Source: Procambarus clarkii (lineage: Eukaryota > Arthropoda > Malacostraca > Decapoda > Cambaridae). Taken from it: a stretch of DNA of 64,000 nucleotides. Of the stretch, positions 59,829 to 64,000 are shown piece after piece. The notes under the pieces were generated by a model. It searched no databases. It was not told the origin of the DNA and worked only from the letters and a program-made list of their open reading frames with translations. A program made the position numbers and the translations under genes. The stretch's first letter is position 1. Every line of letters begins with the position of its first letter. Location: the NCBI RefSeq assembly GCF_040958095.1, contig NC_091209.1, positions 8,089,032 to 8,153,031 of the forward strand, written 5' to 3'.

Positions 59829-61920
59829 GTATTATAGACTGTGGGTTGGTTGGTGTTGTCGTCGTCGATCCTTCTCTATGGACAACCCAACCCACAACTC
59901 GGCAGAGTGCTCATACTAGGAGATCACCCTTGGCGCTTCTGGCTCTTGGAGAGGGGCTCAACGTCACACGTTTAGGGGATGCGGCTCCAACACTTAGCCT
60001 CGTTGTCACGTACACACACCCACTCGAGCCGCTGTGACTCCCCACTCTCTCCTTATGAGATATGATCTCCTCAATCCCCTATGACTTACTAGTATTACAT
60101 CTTACCCTGTCCACAGCAGTGGTTCTTGGTTCTCTCTCTCTCTCTCTCCTTCTTCACTACTTCCTGGGAAGCCTCACTAGGACAAGGGCAAACACCAGCA
60201 AATTGTGACACATTTACTGAACAAAGCACATACACGATACATACACACATATAATAATAATGAATCCTATACTCTATAATATCACAATCAGGTTGCACTC
60301 CAATACCATCAGAACTCTATTATCAGCTTATCAAGTGGTATCCTATCTCCTGGTTCACCACCTGATACTATTAACCTCCTCAAGTTGATCAAGCCTACAT
60401 ACACTGTTGCACTATCAGCAAGATAATGTATATATAGAAAATCAGCATTTGGATGCAATAACATATATCAGTATAAATGTTCACTGATACACAACAATGA
60501 TTAATCGATCACTGTCAGTCCCCGAGCACATACATCTGTAGGTAATCAAGCCTACGACTGCAACTCTAAGCTTCAGAATAAATCACTCCTTGACATAAGA
60601 ATGCAAACAGTCACTCACCTCTCACTGCGTCTTGCACGCTACTGACAACCAAACACTATCAACTCCCTATAAGTAATCCACCAGAACTTCCCCTTCCACC
60701 TCTGGAAGTTCACTACCCTAATATCCTTAGGTTCTTCCGGGCTTCACTACCAGGATCCTCTGCAGCTCCTCCAGGCTGCTATCATGAAGTTTCCTTGAGT
60801 AACTACGGTGCTTCACCCTTCTGCTAGGTTCCTCCACAGCTCTCTTGGCTGCTACACCATGAAGTTTCCTCGAGTAACTATGGTGCTTCACCACCTCTAC
60901 AGAAGCACGTGACACTCCTCTTCACTGCTGCTTCTCCTCACAGCTCGAGGTCCTCTGCTCCACTACCTTGGAGTCTCATCAACTACTTCATCTGCTGGCT
61001 TCGAAGTTCTCAGCAACTTCTTCCCCAAAGACAAACCTGCAACCCATCGACACTCCAATAAAATGTTCCCCTTTAACACATAAACAAAAATAACCACACA
61101 ATATGCTTGCCTCAAACCTCTATCTGTCCTCTACATACAGTGAGAGTGGACTCCCCCGTTTTGGGCGGGTCCATACTCCACCTCGCCTGGCGGCGGTCCT
61201 CACTCGCTGGGAGGGTCTTCCTACATCCGGAGCCAGGCTCCCTCAGTCGTCCGCCAGCGCTCAGAGGGGACGGACGTCGCTCCGTGTTCCTCCCTCTCCA
61301 CTCTCTTATTTCAGGCTTTCTGCCTTATTAAAATATGTCTAACTTATAAATAAACATCGCTACTGTCGCTGGGCACACGACCAACTACAAGCAATCACTA
61401 TGAACTGGCGTTTATCGTGCTTACCACAGATTAATTGGTCGAGGGCGCTTTCCCTCTGACGGCGTCTGGTCAGGGCGCTCCACACAGCCCACAATAATGC
61501 TTCTGGGCGATTTAATATCTGCTCGTCGACCAGGACTTGAGACCACAACGTTCCCAGCTCGATTCTACAGCTGGTACGTCCGCACACTTCTCTTCTCTTC
61601 GAGATATATCACTAGGGGTTCCCTTCTGGCGGGAGCTCAACGGAGCGCGGCTTCCCCCTGCGATGTCTGGCACTCAAGTGAGGTCAAGGTCCTCCGGAAG
61701 CGAGCCTCACGCCTCCAGCAAAATGTCCACATCTCCTAGCCAGCCATTTATCTATTTCCTTACTTACTGCCCATAATCTTAAATTGTTATACATCTTCAA
61801 GCAACTATTTTACATATGGAATATTACCTCAATATTTGCTAGACCTTCTAATCAGGTCAGGCTTGCTGAATAACTCTCAAGGAGGGAGACTCGTTTCTCC
61901 TGCAGGCTGAGATCATAACA
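59829..61920 (-). mobile_element. LTR-like insertion splitting the minisatellite, unclassified
   Basis: About 2.09 kb of unrelated sequence between two minisatellite blocks, with GCG on both sides of the junctions. On the minus strand it begins TGTTATGATCTCAGCC, a common LTR start, and it has no long frame. It holds a (TC)n run (60131-60150), a ~75-bp tandem duplication (TGAAGTTTCC, GAGTAACTACGGTGCTTCAC; 60775-60890) and a GC-rich patch (61150-61290). A solo LTR is the best guess, but the other end lacks a clear terminal CA. Frames of 60-80 codons are not supported as genes. Confidence 0.4.
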
Positions 61921-64000
61921 GCGGGCACCCACAGGTCTGAGCGAGCACCCGCAGGTGTGAGCGAGCACCCACAGGTGTGAATAAGCACCCAGAGGTCTGA
62001 GCGAGCACCCACAGGTGTGAGCGAGAACCCACAGGTCTGAGCCAGCACCCACAAGTCTGAGCGAGCACCCACAGGTCTGAGTGAGAACACACATGTGTGA
62101 GCGAGCACCCACAGGTGTGAGCGAGCACCCGCAGGTGTGAGCGAGCACCCGCAGGTGTGAGCGAGCACCCGCAGGTGTGAGCGAGCACCCGCAGGTGTGA
62201 GCGAGCACCCGCAGGTGTGAGCGAGAACCCACAGGTGTGAGCGAGAACCCACAGGTGTGAGCGATCACCCACAGGTGTGAGCGGGCACCCACAGGTCAGA
62301 GAGGGCACCCACAGGTCAGAGAGGGCACCCACAGGTCAGAGAGGGCACCCACAGGTCAGAGAGGGCACCCAGAGGTCTGAGCGGGCACCCACAGGTCTGA
62401 GCGGGCACCCACAGGTCTGAGCGGGCACCCACAGGTCTGAGCGGGCACCCACAGGTGTGAGCGAGCACCCACAGGTGTGAGCGAGCACCCACTGGTGCGA
62501 GCGAGCACCCACAGGTGTGAGCGAGCATCCAATGGTGTGAGCGAGCACCCACAGGTCTGAGCGGGCACCCACAGGTCTGAGCGGGCACCCACAGGTCTGA
62601 GCGGGCACCCACAGGTCTGAGCGGGCACCCACAGGTCTGAGCGAGCACCCACTGGTGCGCGCGAGCACCCACAGGCGTGCGCGAGCACACACAGGCGTGC
62701 GCGAGCACACACAGGCGTGCGCGAGCACACACAGGTGTGCGCGAGCACCCACAGGTGTGCGCGAGCACCCACAGGTGTGCGCGAGCACCCACAGGTGTGC
62801 GCGAGCACCCACAGGTGTGCGCGAGCACCCACAGGTGTGAACGAGCACCCACAGGTGTGAGAGAGCACCCACAGGTGTGAGCGAGCACCCACAGGTGTGA
62901 GCGAGCACCCACAGGTGTGAGCGAGCACCCACAGGTGTGAGCGAGCACCCACAGGTGTGAGCGAGCACCCACAGGTGTGAGCGAGCACCCACAGGTGTGA
63001 GCGAGCACCCACAGGTGTGAGCGAGACCCCACAGGTGTGAGCGAGAACCCGCTGGTCTGAGCGAACACCCACAGGTGTGAATAAGCACCCACAGTTCTGA
63101 GCGAGCACCCACAGGTCTGAGCGGGCACCCACAGGTGTGAGCGGGCACCCACAGGTCTGAGCGGGCACCCACAGGTCTGAGCGAGCACCCACAGGTCTGA
63201 GCGAGCACCCACAGGTCTGAGCGAGCGCCCACAGGTGTGAGCGAGCATCCAATGGTGTGAGCGAGCACCCACAGGTGTGAGCGAGCTCCCACAAGTGTGA
63301 GCGAGCACCCACATGTGTGAGCGAGCACCCACAGGTGTGAGCGAGCACCCACAGGTGTGAGCGAGCACCCACAGGTGTGAGCGAGCACCCACAGGTGTGA
63401 GCGAGCACCCACAGGTGTGAGCGGGCACCCACAGGTCTGACCGGGCACCCACAGGTCTGACCGGGCACACACAGGTCTGAGCGAGAACCCACAGGTGTGA
63501 GCGAGCACCCACAGGTGTGAGCGAGCACCCACAGGTCTGAGCGAGCACCCACAGGTCTGAGCGAGCACCCACAGGTCTGAGCGAGCACCCACAGGTCTGA
63601 GCGAGCACCCACAGGTCTGAGCGAGTACCCACAGGTGTGAATAAGCACCCAGAGGTCTGAGCGAGCACCCACAGGTGTGAGCGAGCACCCACAGGTCTGA
63701 GCCAGCACCCACAGGTCTGAACGAGCACCCACAGGTCTGAGTGAGAACCCACATGTGTGAGCGAGCACCCACAGCTCTGAGCGGGCACCCACAGGTGTGA
63801 GCGGGCACCCACAGGTCTGAGCGGGCACCCACAGGTCTGAGCGGGCACCCACAGGTCTGAGCGGGCACCCACAGGTCTGAGCGGGCACCCACAGGTCTGA
63901 GCGGGCACCCACAGGTCTGAGCGAGCACCCACAGGTGTGAGCGAGCATCCAATGGTGTGAGCGAGCACCCACATGTGTGAGCGAGCACCCACAGGTGTGA
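61921..64000. repeat. 20-bp minisatellite, block 2, with higher-order structure
   Basis: About 104 copies of the 20-bp unit, reaching the window edge. Variants form domains: GCGGGCACCCACAGGTCTGA, GCGAGCACCCGCAGGTGTGA, and a 62649-63115 domain that repeats the variant order of block 1 (GTGCGC, GTGAAC, GTGAGC, ACCCGCTGG, GTGAATAAGC, CAGTTCTGAG). Three overlapping minus-strand frames of 538-558 codons (VGARSHLWVLAHTCGCSLTP period) are by-products of a stop-free unit. Confidence 0.96.

Noticed and set aside
59180-59895. 205-230-codon minus-strand frames
   Set aside because: Same minisatellite by-product as in block 2; three overlapping frames are equally open.
62316-63992. 538-558-codon minus-strand frames (Cys/His/Trp-rich repeat protein)
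   Set aside because: All three frames are open because a 20-bp stop-free minisatellite is read through; no promoter, start context or domain.

Overview
The window reads as repeat-rich nuclear DNA of an arthropod, most likely a decapod crustacean. This rests on TTAGG-type telomeric motifs, tRNA-derived SINEs, LINE 3' ends with TTCTTATG-type tails as I recall them from decapod genomes, spliceosomal-looking introns, abundant (TA)n and no bacterial gene organisation. No database search was possible, so family names come from motif recognition. Two assembly gaps of exactly 500 N (1654-2153, 30299-30798) break the sequence.

Layout. 1-1653: a 168-bp satellite. 2154-30298: five head-to-tail copies of a ~5.45-kb unit joined at (TA)n tracts. 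Each unit carries a tRNA-SINE head, LINE fragments and one intronless gene whose product resembles the C-terminal half of the ubiquitin-chain elongation factor UBE4/Ufd2, ending in a U-box. Copies 1, 3 and 4 are open, copy 2 is frameshifted and copy 5 is cut by a gap. Copy 3 has a 1183-bp internal duplication that creates an extra chimeric ORF. Between units 2 and 3 sits a large palindrome of 260-bp SINE-derived monomers (13089-15742). 30799-33495: a CpG-rich satellite with ~31-bp monomers. 33496-35877: LINE and SINE debris.

35885-51632: a nearly complete Polinton/Maverick of 15.7 kb, with ~1.7-1.9-kb terminal inverted repeats and a 6-bp target duplication (GGCGGG). On the minus strand it carries parts recognisable as protease, major capsid protein, a pVI/pX-like protein, a penton-like minor capsid protein, a conserved hypothetical, a small basic protein, a DDE integrase with chromodomain, a packaging ATPase and a protein-primed DNA polymerase with a zinc-binding upstream block. 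It is young, but the polymerase and protease regions are broken (about two to three breaks), so it is treated as a fossil.

51639-57292: (TA)n, two SINE monomers, a foldback element, degenerate TTAGG-rich tandem repeats and a TGTGTA-rich AT-rich tract, with no gene I can support. 57293-59224: the truncated right end of a second Polinton, whose tip abuts a 20-bp minisatellite. That minisatellite fills 59225-59828 and 61921-64000 and is split by a ~2.1-kb LTR-like insertion.

The most notable points are the tandem amplification of a divergent UBE4-like U-box gene, the polyadenylation capture and chimeric ORF in copy 3, the SINE palindrome, and the Polinton with an 18-bp hairpin at each tip and telomere-like motifs in its terminal repeats.
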